This document shows, one piece after another, positions 21,036-32,692 of a DNA stretch of 64,000 bases; position 1 is the first letter of the stretch, and every line of letters starts with the position of its first letter. Below the pieces are notes generated by a model. The model saw only the letters and a program-made list of their open reading frames with translations, was not told the origin of the DNA and did no database searches. This DNA is from Coptis chinensis (lineage: Eukaryota; Streptophyta; Magnoliopsida; Ranunculales; Ranunculaceae). The position numbers and the translations under genes are program-made. Where the stretch lies: assembly GCA_015680905.1 (NCBI GenBank), contig CM027384.1, positions 74,991,501 to 75,055,500 of the forward strand. Direction: 5' to 3'.

Positions 21036-22804
21036 ATATGAGAAATTAGAATAAGTTACCAAAAATAGAGTTCTAACTAATCTCGTTTCGCCGAGTGTGA
21101 TTGCATTGACAATATGCAACAAGGCCTTAAACCACTAGGAATTCTCTAGTGGACGAGTTATAGCCTCGTGAGAGTTTTCCAGTGAAGGTACTCACAAACT
21201 TCATCTATACTACAACGACTAAGAAATAAAACTATTGTTTCCTTACTTATTCTCAAATATCTATACATCTCACTAGTAATGGATACAGAATAGTAAAGTC
21301 GAAACCTAAGCTAATATATGCATAATAATCAATCATCTATGAATAAACATATATACAATAAGATATGCTATGAAATGCAGTAACAGGTCCGTTTATGAAA
21401 CTTTGGAATAACGTCCTTAAGTAGGTCCTCACATAAATGTCAAGTAAAAAAACACTCTGATTTTTCCTCTCAAATTTCGCTACTCCAGTGTGCAATGGGC
21501 ACACTTTACCTTACAATCTCAATGACAAACAAGGAAGCCGAAGTCGATCAAACACATATGCCACTTACTATCACACTAACCTATTCCTAATTGAGCTAGA
21601 GGTCTTTATTAGGTGTTGCGGGGATTAGGTGATGGTTTAAGAATGAAGGAAATGGATATTCAAAAAGAACCAGTTTGAGATAATAGAGTTTTCATATTAT
21701 GTAACGAGAGAAAACCCTTGTTCTTACTTTGCTTCTACACTTTGTTTCCATCATTAATTTTTTTTCTTTAGCTTTTGACTCCCTTGATTCTGTTTTTGGA
21801 GTTCTAACTCTTTATTTTATTATATATATATATTTATTTTCTTTTCTTTAGATGGAAACTTTATTTTCTTATTTGAAGCAACTAACAAATTTTTGATTTC
21901 AAAGGTCTTTCTCTTTTCTATTTTTCATCTCTATTCTCAGACTCATTCAAAGAATGGGTAGGCTGATTTTTATTTTTATTTTGTTTTGTAAAAGAGTAAA
22001 GGATTTGCGGTTTATGAAAGACTAAAGAAAGGCTCAGAGGGGCGACTAGCGGAAAATAATTTCATAAGGTTTGAATTTCTGGCTATATCGATCCAAAAAG
22101 GGCCTAAATTCTCGCTTAGAATATGGCATAGTGATCAAGCAAGTGGACGTGTGATTTCTCTATTCGGAATTTACTTCTCCCTTGTGTCATTTCTCAAATA
22201 TTTCACTCATATAAGGCTTTAGGCTATATTCTCACAGGATTTGTAGAATAAGTATACTAGCCTAGATTTCAGAAACCTACTGCCAATACAAACATAGATG
22301 CTCATGCAATATATTTATAGAAAGATGCAAAGATTATTACCTACATATTAACCTAAATTTCTAAAGACTATTCTAATGCACAAGCTAACGTGAAACTTCT
22401 AGATTATTAAAAGCATAGAGAAAGAAACATCACCAATATTCCTAAGTGTATAACATATCTTTTTATTTATATTTTTAAATTTTGTTTTTTTATAGAAAAC
22501 AAGTGTATATTGTGCATATCTATATCCTAACAGATGCCTTAAATTACGCGTGTTTCTATGCCACCCCCAAACAAAAAAACATGTTTTGTCCTCAAAGTAT
22601 AGACATAAGAAGGGTAGAAAAATACCATGGAAACGCGTAAAATTTTGGAACATCTGCAAAACAAAGTTAAAACATACTAATATATATGACTAAAAATAGA
22701 CACAACTCTATATGAGTTCCACCCGTTATGGGGTTACCAAAAAGTAAATTGCTTGGGACATAAGCATACACGAACAAAAATAAAACTTACCTCCTATCCA
22801 ACAT
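21036..22804 (-). other. E1 3' untranslated region
   Basis: No gene. The stretch 21065-21190 (- strand) closely matches the 3' region of E2 at 41716-41840 (shared CTATAACTCGTCC and GCCTTGTTGCATAT). A second TTGAGGACAAAAC...GTTTGGGGGTGG motif lies at about 22560-22605. Low-complexity T/A runs occur at 21760-21850. Confidence 0.65.
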
Positions 22805-23722
22805 TTAGGCATCATCATCCTCGACTACATATAAGCGAGGTTCTTTTGCATCCTGCCATGCCATGATAACTTGCCAAGCCTCTCTCCATGTATCATCAAC
22901 CCGTGCTAGCCTGTTAAGTGTTACTCGGTCTGATCGAGTGTAAGGAGCAACCCATTGAGGTTGTACTCTCCATCTCGGCCAAGTCATAATACGAAATGAA
23001 CGAACAACACAATTGGTGGGTCTCATAATTTCAACTCCAACCCAATCCGTGTAGCGGGTACAGAAATCAGGGAACAAACAACACATGATACGACAAACCA
23101 AAATAGGCATAAGAATGTACTTATGCCTCATACTATGGCCTCTAGCTAGACTAGCCACTAAAACCTTGGGAATGTCATATAGGAAACGTCCTTCAGCTAA
23201 AGCAAGGAAAACGTCACCAACGGTACTATGCACAGAAGTAAACTGCCAATCCCCTAAAATATTCATCATAATAAAGAACATGGTAATGCTTACATTCAGG
23301 GATAGGCTACCAAGGGCAATGTTATACTGCCCTCGGTCAATTACACGAAAAACTCCTCCCCTATAAGTCTCGTGAAAGTACTCATAGTTATAAAGGTATG
23401 CATTATTAGTCAGATATCCCCATGAGTTTGTAGGAACATGCATAGGCAGTCCCACAACAAAAGCGACTAAGAACTTGCTGAAATTCATAGTCGTATCATT
23501 AACTCGACAGAGAACATTTGTTCTTCCATCTGGTCTACAAAATAACTTTGAATTATTATAGAAATATTCAATAAGTTGAGGGGAATACGAGTAATCAAGA
23601 CTTACCAGTAGATGTGTCCATTTTGACTGCATGATTCTATCACGGAACCATCCTCCATAGGTGTTACTACGGAACAAATCTTCAAAAGACTGCTCCGGTA
23701 TGATATGAGGCGATGTCATCAT
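22805..23722 (-). CDS. Unbroken 305-codon ORF in the E1 envelope position
   Basis: The ORF starts MMTSPHIIPEQSFEDLFRSN and stays open for 305 codons, unlike the rest of E1. I do not recognise it firmly. Its N-terminal half (KWTHLLVSLDYSYSPQLIEY, then MNFSKFLVAFVVGLPMHVP) has the order of features seen in the putative plant transposon protein family (PF20167): a W...LL helix, a (I/L)xEFY-like segment, and a late hydrophobic GLP motif. The C-terminus is acidic (VEDDDA). There is no signal peptide; two hydrophobic stretches (about residues 85-95 and 145-155) could be buried or membrane-associated. A TATA box at 24098-24105 and a GC-rich triple repeat lie upstream on the same strand. It is either an envelope-position gene or a gene picked up by E1. 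Confidence 0.6.
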   Translation of the reverse strand: MMTSPHIIPEQSFEDLFRSNTYGGWFRDRIMQSKWTHLLVSLDYSYSPQLIEYFYNNSKLFCRPDGRTNVLCRVNDTTMNFSKFLVAFVVGLPMHVPTNSWGYLTNNAYLYNYEYFHETYRGGVFRVIDRGQYNIALGSLSLNVSITMFFIMMNILGDWQFTSVHSTVGDVFLALAEGRFLYDIPKVLVASLARGHSMRHKYILMPILVCRIMCCLFPDFCTRYTDWVGVEIMRPTNCVVRSFRIMTWPRWRVQPQWVAPYTRSDRVTLNRLARVDDTWREAWQVIMAWQDAKEPRLYVVEDDDA

Positions 23723-23806
23723 AACAAATACACTCTAGAAGTGTTGCAAACAACTTTGGAAAAACTCACAAAAAATTAGAAATTTAAGTGGCTGCGAAGG
23801 TCAAGG

Positions 23807-24028
23807 CGCGGGGTGCGCTCATAATTAGCCTGTGAAGGGGCAGGGTGCGCTCCTGTCTTGCTCGAGGTCCAGGCACTATCAGCACGGGGTGCACTCATAA
23901 TTGGCCTGTGAAGGGCACAAGGTGCGCTCCTGTCTTGCTTGAGGACCATGCACTACAGCGCGAGGTGCGCTCAGAAATGGCCTGTGAAGGGCGCGGGGTG
24001 CGCTCTGTATACCTTGAGTGCTTTGCAG
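23807..24028 (-). repeat. 76-bp GC-rich triple repeat in the leader of the 305-codon ORF
   Basis: Three copies begin near 23807, 23883 and 23959, each with GGTGCGCTCA, TGGCCTGTGAAGGGC and GGTGCGCTCCTG. It is markedly GC-richer than its surroundings. It starts 85 bp upstream of the ORF's ATG, between that ATG and the TATA box, so it would lie in the 5' leader. Confidence 0.85.
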
Positions 24029-24097
24029 TGAAAAACTAAAAGAAAAGTGAGAAGTGAAAGGTGAGAGGTGTGGTTTGTAAGTGTAGAGTGAATCAAG

Positions 24098-24105
24098 TAT
24101 TTATA
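24098..24105 (-). promoter_or_regulatory. TATA box upstream of the 305-codon ORF
   Basis: CCTCTATAAATACTT on the - strand is followed by CA/TC-rich leader-like sequence and, about 376 bp on, by the ATG at 23722. The form CTATAAATA is the plant core-promoter consensus. Confidence 0.5.
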
Positions 24106-24613
24106 GAGGTTTAGTTTCTAAAACCAATATCCACAAGTTGCCAAAATTGTTAAGGCAGGATGATGGAAATAGAATTTCTAAAACCAAAACGGAAACAAGT
24201 TAGGTGTATATTCCAAATATAAACCAATGGCTTTTTGGTTGATTTTAAAATAGCAACTTCCTAATTCTATTCATTGAAATTCCATCACCACAACAATATA
24301 TAATCTTAGCCACACCAATATTGGCAACATTCTCAACAACTCATATTTTCACAGTTTGCAAAATTTAACTTCTAAAACGGTGGATAAGATAAAAAGCAAT
24401 GCAAAAAATACTAATACCACTCCTAAACAATTTGGGAAGGTGGGATTCATGGAAAAATCATCGCATGCTTGGACAAAAACCAAATTAAATTAAAAATTCA
24501 ACTAACAATCAAATAGTCAAAAACGATTACATAATCCAAATCTAACTAATAAACTAACCAACTCGAAATAAAATTCTATGAAAACAGAGAAATTTCCTAA
24601 ACACCACAACTAG
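24106..24613 (-). other. E1 spacer between the two envelope-position ORFs
   Basis: AT-rich, non-coding, and probably promoter DNA of the 305-codon ORF. No repeat or gene was seen. Confidence 0.4.
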
Positions 24614-25325
24614 ACTATGAGCCACGAGACGAGGATGGTTCCGAGTCATCAGTCCTGCGTCGACGACGCTCATGCCTCTCAGACTCATCAGAAGTAGAAC
24701 TCTGATAAGGTGGCAAGCGTCATAGCACTTCCACTTGGAACTTCCGCTGACTTTCTAGGTATGCTTTCATAGATTCCTCACGTTGGACTAGGGTCTCCAT
24801 GGTAGTCCTGAGCCCCTCGTAATTCTGATGCATGGTAGTCTGCCTAGTCCGTATGTCTTCACAAATGGTGTTAATAGAACGTTGGCCACGGTGAATCAAC
24901 GCCGTATGTTCTATATCAGAATTACACTTATCCATGGCATTGGCATCAAAACATGCCGTGTCCTCCTCCTCATCATCCAAATTAACATTTTCCACAACCC
25001 TATCTCCAGGTAATCTCCACATCTTCTGGATACAGTCCGTATAAGCAATTGCATTTGCATTCAACTTCAACATAATCCGCTCGGTTTTGGTTTCTCACCA
25101 AAAGACAACATCATCTTAGTAATCAAAATAGGAAAGGGTGTGGTACTCACTCCAACTCCTCTAATCATAGTCAACAAGAAGTCGATGATGCAAAAATTAT
25201 ACCTCTTTTGCTGTAATATCCAAATACGTGCATACAGTTCAGACTGATGTCACTGAACTTCTCTTTTCCAATGACATTCTTACCAACCCACTGAGCTACA
25301 ACCAGCTGGTTGGTTCTCAGAGACG
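24614..25325 (-). pseudogene. E1 PF20167-like gene, 3' portion
   Basis: Leftward from the E2 junction, segments such as YNFCIIDFLLTMIRGVGVST and TTPFPILITKMMLSFGE resemble the C-terminal half of the putative plant transposon protein family. A 117-codon frame follows (24720-25073) with an acidic stretch and a heptad-like region (RTTMETLVQREESMKAYLES) suggesting a coiled coil. A Ser/Arg-rich tail ends near 24614. The 5' portion of the same gene lies on the other side of E2 at 50375-50760. It is a fossil with multiple breaks. Confidence 0.6.
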
Positions 25326-25330
25326 ATTGT

Positions 25331-26948
25331 TGATAACGTGCTCAAAAAGTGCAATTTAACCCTCGATTATGCCTCTTGTTTAGCCATCTTAGTGGACTAA
25401 TAGTGTTTGTAAGTTATGTTTTATGATTCTACAGGAGAAAAAGTGAGTTTTGTGGAATATTAGAGAAAAGGGGGTAAAACGGAGCAATTCGAAGCATTAA
25501 TGATCACATGGGAGGCTCGTGGACAATCATGGAGAAGGCCAAGGAATTGGAGCTATTAAAGATGTGACTTGGACCTATTTTAAAGCCTATTTGGAAGCCC
25601 AAGGCCAAAGGATTCGTTGCTTGGACCAAAGCCCGCAAAAGAGAATAGAAGGATAGAGCAGAAGATACAAAATAGGCTTACGCGTCTGGGACGCATGGAT
25701 CTAGTGTCCAGACGCATTGATCGATCGTCGAGACGATGAATAGTCGCCCGCACGCATGGATCGCATTAATTGTAGCCAATTTCTTCTCAGTTTTGGAGAC
25801 AAAGTTGGACTCTGAAAGAAGTCTATTTGTATTAGGAAACAAATGACGGTTTGGAATGCTTCTAGAGCTCATTGTAACCTCTATAAATAGAGGACCTAAG
25901 TGCCTCATGTAATTGGCCAATTCACTTATACTCTTGTCTCCAGAACTTGAGGCAGAGAGAGATTAATAATAAAATATCAGTTTTAACTAGCTGAGTCTTA
26001 ATAAATTAGTCTTTCTAGTCTTATGTTCTTCGACTCTTCTTCTTCTCGTTCTTCGTGTTCTTCCTTATTTATGGAAGGCTAATCTTCTCCTCCAAGGGAG
26101 AAGATGAAGCCAGTGCTTAGGGTTTGTTGATTCTTCTGGTTCATGGTGTTCTTCAATCAAGTTAGTTCTTTGTGTTTTTAGTTATTAGTTCCATTGCCCA
26201 GACCAGGGGACGGAAGTATAGATTAAGGTTTTTATTTATTGAAATCGAATATCATACTAGTTTAGGGTTTTATTTATTGTAATTGAATATTTGCTAGTAA
26301 CATGCTTTTATTTATTGCAATTGAATATAATGCTAGAATAGGGTTTTATTTATTGTAATTGAATATTATACTATTATTCTCTACTTTTCTTCTAGTTGTG
26401 TAGTGTTTTAGAGTAAGGGAAGTATTCCTTGTGTTTGCCTTAGATGGTGATTCATTGAATAGCTGCCCAAACTCACATAAAAGGAAAGAAGATACTAGTA
26501 ACATTAACATAGGAACAACCTTAAGTAGAGTTATTCGTTAACGATGTTTCGTCCAAGAGGGCATCGACACTCGCTCAATTGCCTAATTGTAGTCTACTTG
26601 TGAGAACAACCATGAAGCAAAAGGTCATTAAATCAAAAGTATTGGTGGATTCTAATATCTTGAATTCTCTTCTTATAAATTATCAATAGTTTAGTTTAGT
26701 TTAGTTTAGCATTAGAATCTAAAATATATAATAATAGTTTTTAATCCCTCAAACCCCCTTTCCAGTCCTGTCCTTTATATAAACATACACTTAAAATTTG
26801 AACGATACCCTACTTATCCTTTACTTATTGAGGGATAATTAGGTTTTGATACGCTTCTATTTTGTTCAACGACCATCATCCATCTACATCATCTATTTAT
26901 ATCATCCATATCCCACATCTCATCTACACAAAAAAAGAGGCAAGGTCA
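25331..26948 (+). repeat. E2 LTR 1 (5')
   Basis: 1618 bp, from TGATAACGTGCTCAAAAAGT to AGGCAAGGTCA. A TATAAATA box sits at 25882-25889. It includes TTTATTTATTG(C/T)AATTGAATAT minirepeats at about 26230-26375. Confidence 0.9.
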
Positions 26949-26950
26949 AA

Positions 26951-26970
26951 TGGCGCCGCTGCTGTTCTAA
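26951..26970 (+). other. E2 primer-binding site
   Basis: TGGCGCCGCTGCTGTTCTAA starts two bases after LTR 1. Its first 12 bases match, with one change, the complement of plant tRNA-Asp 3' ends (TGGCGCCGTTGC), the primer commonly used by Athila-type elements. Confidence 0.75.
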
Positions 26971-27512
26971 GTTCTTTATGTTTAACATTTTCTTTCAAGA
27001 TTAGAATTTTGGATCTTGAGATAATTTTGGCCACATCATCCATCCTTTTGAAAAAGAGAGAAGCTTGAAGGACATCTTGAAGACAAGATCTACTATCCAG
27101 GTTAGTTGAATCTTCATTCTTTTTATTTCATTCTTAATATAGTTGCATCATAGTTTAGTTTTATTGTTTTCTAGTATAATTGGATTTAGGACCTTTTCAA
27201 CAATTGAAGTTGTAAGCCAACACAACGAAACATCAAACTCTAGTGTTTCTTGTCTAAATCTTGACAAACGGACTATCGTCTGTGGGCCGTGGTACTTAAG
27301 TAATCCAAGTGATTCTCCATAACCCTAGAAGAGACAGCTTTAGACAACGGGCAAGATACTAGCCGCAAAGCCCAACCCAGTTGAAGGAAAGTAGTTTTGC
27401 ATATTAGTATAATTTAGAATAGTTGCATATTAGTATAATTTAGAATAGTTGCATATTAGTTTAATTGCATTCAAGCATAGTAGGATAGTTTTTCGTATAT
27501 CATTTTCTAGTG

Positions 27513-29446
27513 TATGCCCCATCGTCCATATCATCGTCCAGTAAGAACACAACAGTGGACAAGGTTCAACAACCAACTCACAAGAATACTAGACGAGATT
27601 GAAACAATGGTCGTACGCAATGATGGAGGTGTTGTAGACACCAATAATCCTGAAGCTATCCCCCTATGCAAGCACAACAGAGGAAGAAGCTGAGCGATTT
27701 CTATTCGCCAATCATTAGAAACCCACCTAGCAGTATTGTTTTTCCAGAGACAGAATCTAACCAGTTTGAACTTAGAGCATCAGTAATCTCTATGCTTCCG
27801 AAGTTCAATGGTTCAGACAATGTTCAACCTTATGTCCACATGAACAAATTTCTATCAGTCCTCAGAACTTTCAAGAACCAGAATATCAGGGATGAGAGTA
27901 TCAAGTTAATTATATTCCTACTCTCACTCGAAGGTAAAGCATCTGAATGGTTAACTACACAACCGATCAATTCTATTGATTCCTGGGAGAAGTTAAGAAC
28001 AAAGTTTATGAACAAGTTCTACCCACCCCAAAAGACTGATGCCATGCAGCAAGCTACCAGCAATTTCAAAGGAAAGGTAACTAAAGAATATCATCAAAGC
28101 TGGGAGAAATTCAACAATCTGCTAGTCTCGTGTCCACATCATGGATATGACAAGAGCACTCTGGCTCATTTTTTCTATCGAGGACTCTCGATGATGAACA
28201 AGCAGATGATACAGTCAATATATAAAGGCAAGTTTACATCGATGGATAGAGTGGAAGCTTACAACTTTCTCGAGAATTTAGCTGAAGAAACACAACAATG
28301 GACTACTAGCAACGAGGATGTCGCTAGCATGGAGGGGGAGCCAAAGCAATTTGGTTACCAAGCACATTAACAATCAGATCAAGAACTGAAGTCTACATTG
28401 GTCAGCCTGGCCGTCAGCATTGAAACTTTGAGTAAGAAATTCAATCAGTTCTATATGAATCCCTCCAAGATCAACAAGTCTCAAGCTAAATCTCTCCCAA
28501 TCAGGCAAGCTAGCCAATACTGCGAAGTCTGTTCTGACACTTCCCATGCAACTCTAGAATGTCCTGGTTACTGTCAACATGCATCAGTTGGAGAGTACAA
28601 TGTGAACTTATTTCAGAGGCCCAACCAAGGTGGTAATAACTTTCAAGGCAATTATTGGAGACAGAACGCTGGACCCCCAGGTTCTCAAGATCAAAGTTAT
28701 ATTCCACAGACAAGTCAAGCTTCATAGTTGGTCCCTCAACAACAATTATACTCTCAAAAAAATTCCAATACAAGTGGAGAGTTAGTGCCTGATCCTAGGA
28801 GAAATTATGCCACACCTGCCAACCTGGAGAATGCAATTACTTTGCTATCACAGAAAAATCAGAAGTTTGAAAGTGTTCTAGAGCTTCTTGCACAGTCACT
28901 CAATCTCCAAGCAATCTCGAGGCAAGTCAATGTTATAGAATGGAGTCTCTAGAGGCTAAGGTCGATTAACTCACCACCGCTTTGTTTGTCAGTAAAGACA
29001 CAAGCCACTCAACCTAGCTTATTGGAACCAATATTGAAGAGTGAAGATGTATGCCACATTGGGACAACTTTTAGTACTGATCACCTCCATGATCATGCCA
29101 GCTCAGTTACTACTCTCATATCAAGATTGAAGATAGACAACAAAGATTGACTTACCTTCTCATGATGACATTGCTACAAAGCAATCGGTCAAGATTTCAA
29201 ATGAAGTTCGAAAGGAAGTAGGGGGAATCCTTTCCACTCTCATTTGTCAAGATGACCAAGACAAGATATGCAAGAATGCCAAAGAGAAAGAAGAGCAAAC
29301 ACATGCTGATGTGTTTGTACCAAAGGCAACTTTTCCTATGTTTTTTGCTCAAAGCAAAAATGACAAGCAATTTTTAGAGATGAAAGAGGCATTTGAGAAA
29401 GATAACATCAATATCCCCTTTCTCAAAGCGATCAAGCAGTTGCCAT
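27513..29446 (+). pseudogene. E2 gag, first copy
   Basis: Retrotransposon gag domain (PF03732 type), with MLPKFNGSDNVQPYVHMNKF, KASEWLTTQPINSIDSWEKL and FMNKFYPPQKT. After it come a zinc-knuckle-like CEVCSDTSHATLEC and an Asn/Gln-rich region (28600-28800). It would form the capsid of the element. It is a fossil with a few breaks, and F is inserted at 29447. The second copy at 44063 is closely similar. Confidence 0.88.
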
Positions 29447-30888
29447 TGATAAGCACCCAAAAGTGTATTATGAAACCCCATTGAGACATATAAATTTGGT
29501 TAATTATGTGTTTAATAATCATGAAATAAATATGTTTTCATACTTTTGCAGGTATTTGCAGTAAACATAAAAATATTGGTTAAACCTGAAATAAAGCACG
29601 AGGAACGGCGTATATACGAATTCTCCCAAATCCATACAGAAGCATCAAACTTCCAAAGCTCCTACCTCTCAAACCAGGACTCCGAATGGGACACGAGAGA
29701 TGCTCAGACAATCATGGCGATGAACTCTACGCATAGGCGGGAAATTGAAACACTGCCCAAAATACCGGACCGCCACTGGACTGCATATGGACCCACTATA
29801 CGGGGCCACAAGATTGGATGAGTCATCAATCATGGAGCATGTCAAGACAAAGATAACAAATAATTGGTGCAAAGTTGACACCTTGCATGTAATAAATTAG
29901 ATTAGGTGTTAATAGTAAAAAAAAAGGTAAGGTGTCACTTTGTTTTAATGTGGTGGATAAAAATTCATTAATGTGGTTTGATAATTCACGTGGGAGGAAA
30001 TGAGATTTCTCTCAAATGGAGAAGAAATTAGACAAGGGTGGGGGACACTCCATTTACTCCCTTGACTTATTTTCCTCACATGACATTATTTTAGTTCCTT
30101 AGTGAAAGAAATGTAAAGTTAGTTTTAGTTTTTATTAAAAAGCTTGTATTAGTTTTAATGGAGGAACACTTGTTTCTTCTAGAAAATAAATAGAAGTTTG
30201 TTTGATTGTTCATCTTTCTCTCTCTCTCTCTTTTTGTATTTTTTCTTAGTTTATAAATCCTTGTCCCAAGGATCATGAGCTAACTTCCCTTTTGGGAGTT
30301 AATCCAACTCATGTGAGGGTAAACCAATTGTTGTTGGTTTGGTAGGTTTAGGAAGAACAACTAACTCTACATCTTATCCCAAAATGGTAGTTGGTGTAGA
30401 GTTTAGTTAGGAATCAAGAAATGAGCTTAGAGATAAGTCATTGTTTGGTTTCACTTGCTAGCATGTATGAGCTCTTTAGTGAGCCATGCATGCTAGGGAT
30501 CAAATCTATTTTTCCTGTTAGGGACTTGTCTATGAGTCTAGGAAGAATCAAAACCTTTTCAAATCAACACTAATGATAGTTTCACATGAGGAGGATTAAC
30601 TCTCCACCTTCTCTTTCAAATCTCTATTTCGGTATTAAGTGAATGTTTTCAACGTTAATGTTTTCTTAATGTTTATGTAGGAAGGAAAAATCTAGCATTT
30701 ATATTATGACCTTACTCCTTAGTTTCCCTTAATTGTAAATTCCAATTTGTAGTTGTTCTAAGCTTTAGTTTAGTTCGAATCTTTATTCTAACTCTACGAA
30801 ACGAAGATCGTGAGTAAGGAACCTTGAGTGCTTTTGCATCAATTCTTAGAGATCAAAACTCTAAGTAGTGTTAAACAAGCATATATCA
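29447..30888 (+). repeat. F 5' LTR
   Basis: 1442 bp. The part from about 29863 onward is nearly identical to 37658-38689. A CT-rich microsatellite (TCTCTC) lies near 30215. The short frame at 29546-29821 is not a gene. Confidence 0.9.
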
Positions 30889-30890
30889 AA

Positions 30891-32692
30891 TGGCGCCGCT
30901 GCTGTTCTAAAGCCATAGAACTTGTGCTACAGATCGGAAGTTGCATCAAGGGAGAACCCCCATTCTCTTCCTTCCTTTCCTTTTCGTTCGTTTACTTTTT
31001 TTTTTTTTTTTTGTTCAAATTCGTATTTTTACCTCGCAATAGACCTGTTCGCTCACAAATTTTTTGTTCCACTTCCAGGTACCAAAAGTTAGGACTGGGA
31101 AACATCACTGCAGGCGATTATAAGAGTGCTGTAAAAAGTTGAAATCATTCTGAATTATCCCGACACATGCGGCGTCAGATCGAAGTCACAAGACGATGTG
31201 TGACCAGCGTCCATGAAGTCATTTTTCTTGTTTGATGCTCCTGTTCAACCACCAGCATCTCCTGATCAACCTTGATCCATTTCGAGGCCTAAATATCTGG
31301 CCCTGTACTTGAAAATTTTGATAATCCTTTGGGATTAATCGCGTCGATTTAATTGAAACGTTTGTTTCAGTTCAAAGGCAGAAAAACGGGACGCTACAGG
31401 TTCCAAATTTTCAGTATTATTGTAATTTTTTTTATTATGTTTTTCTGCATGTATGCCATGTATATAGTATTAGGAAAAATTTATGGATTATTATTTAAGT
31501 TTTAGCCTCAAATTATGCATGAATCAAGTTCGTATACCGGTAAATATTTATATACGATTACTCGGACATGAATTACATATTAATGTATATTTACATATTA
31601 ATGGTACTGTTTTGTATGGGTATATGTCTTTCTACGTATAAATGTTTCTTGTTACATGTTTAACATTTCTCTACGTCTACGTACACGGTATTGTCTAATA
31701 AGTCGATTTTGTCAAGAAAGAGGAGAACATTCCAACGAGGGTTAAAATATGAGTTGGGTAAGTTGTTTCTAAACCCTACGGGGTAAAGTTGCTCTCTATA
31801 TGACATTCGCAATCTCAATGAGTATTGTCGAAATCGAATTATTATGCAATACAAGAGTCGATTTTAGTTTATGTATAATACCTTGCATGTTTAGTTTTGT
31901 CGATTTATTTATCTGGCATTATGTATACTATATCCAAGATGCTTATGTATTTAGATAATGTATGAGTGATTCAAATTTTTCATTCTTGATATATCACGTT
32001 TACGTAATATCGATTTACAAATTAGCGCATATATATATCATATATTATCGATGTATATTTGCATATGCACGTATGGAAATATTTATCGATGACACAAGCT
32101 TGCCTATTCGTATAGCTATACGTATCAGTAGAGTATCTTCACATGCTACTGCACTTAGTATTGTATGAGTAGATCGTATTTGCATGTTTGTATTTTAACC
32201 CTTGCATAAATCTTTAAAAAAAAAAAAAAAAAATAAAAAAAATAAAAATAAAAATAAATTAAATTAAATTAAAATTAATACCACCTTTGCATAAATTTTA
32301 ATTCCATAAATCTTAAATCATATTCCAATGGTGTCTAGGAAACTTGAAAGATTGAGGTTACTTAATTAGAACCGTGCTTGCACGGAAAGCCTCCCTCATA
32401 TCTCTCTTGTGACTTGGCTGTTGGTTTATGCACACGTATTTCTAGCTTCACTGCTACGTTAGCAGCAGCTTAGGCATATGTTATTAAAATATAATGCTTA
32501 AGATAATAATAAAATTCGAGTCCTACTAAATTCCTTCTACTTGCATGAGATTAAGGTCTGGTTCCACTAAAGAAATTGAACATACCTATCGTCGAAAAAA
32601 ATACGATAAGCAATTCGTAAGTTCTCACATAAAAATTGTTCTTCTTCGCTAATTACCTTCATCACAATCCTTCGCCGCCATCAACTGTCATT
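30891..32692 (+). other. F primer-binding site and long leader
   Basis: TGGCGCCGCTGCTGTTCTAA at 30891 is the same 20-base primer site as in E2. The 1.8-kb leader that follows is AT-rich, has an A-rich tract at 32215-32270 and no recognisable gene. Confidence 0.7.

Noticed and set aside
26951-26970. tRNA gene fragment
   Set aside because: Only the short primer-site match next to an LTR is present; no cloverleaf or A/B boxes were seen.
29546-29821. 91-codon ORF in the F 5' LTR
   Set aside because: It lies wholly in LTR sequence with no recognised domain or support.
32215-32270. Poly-A tail of a LINE or processed gene
   Set aside because: The A-rich tract lies inside the F leader with no upstream coding remnant or target duplication.
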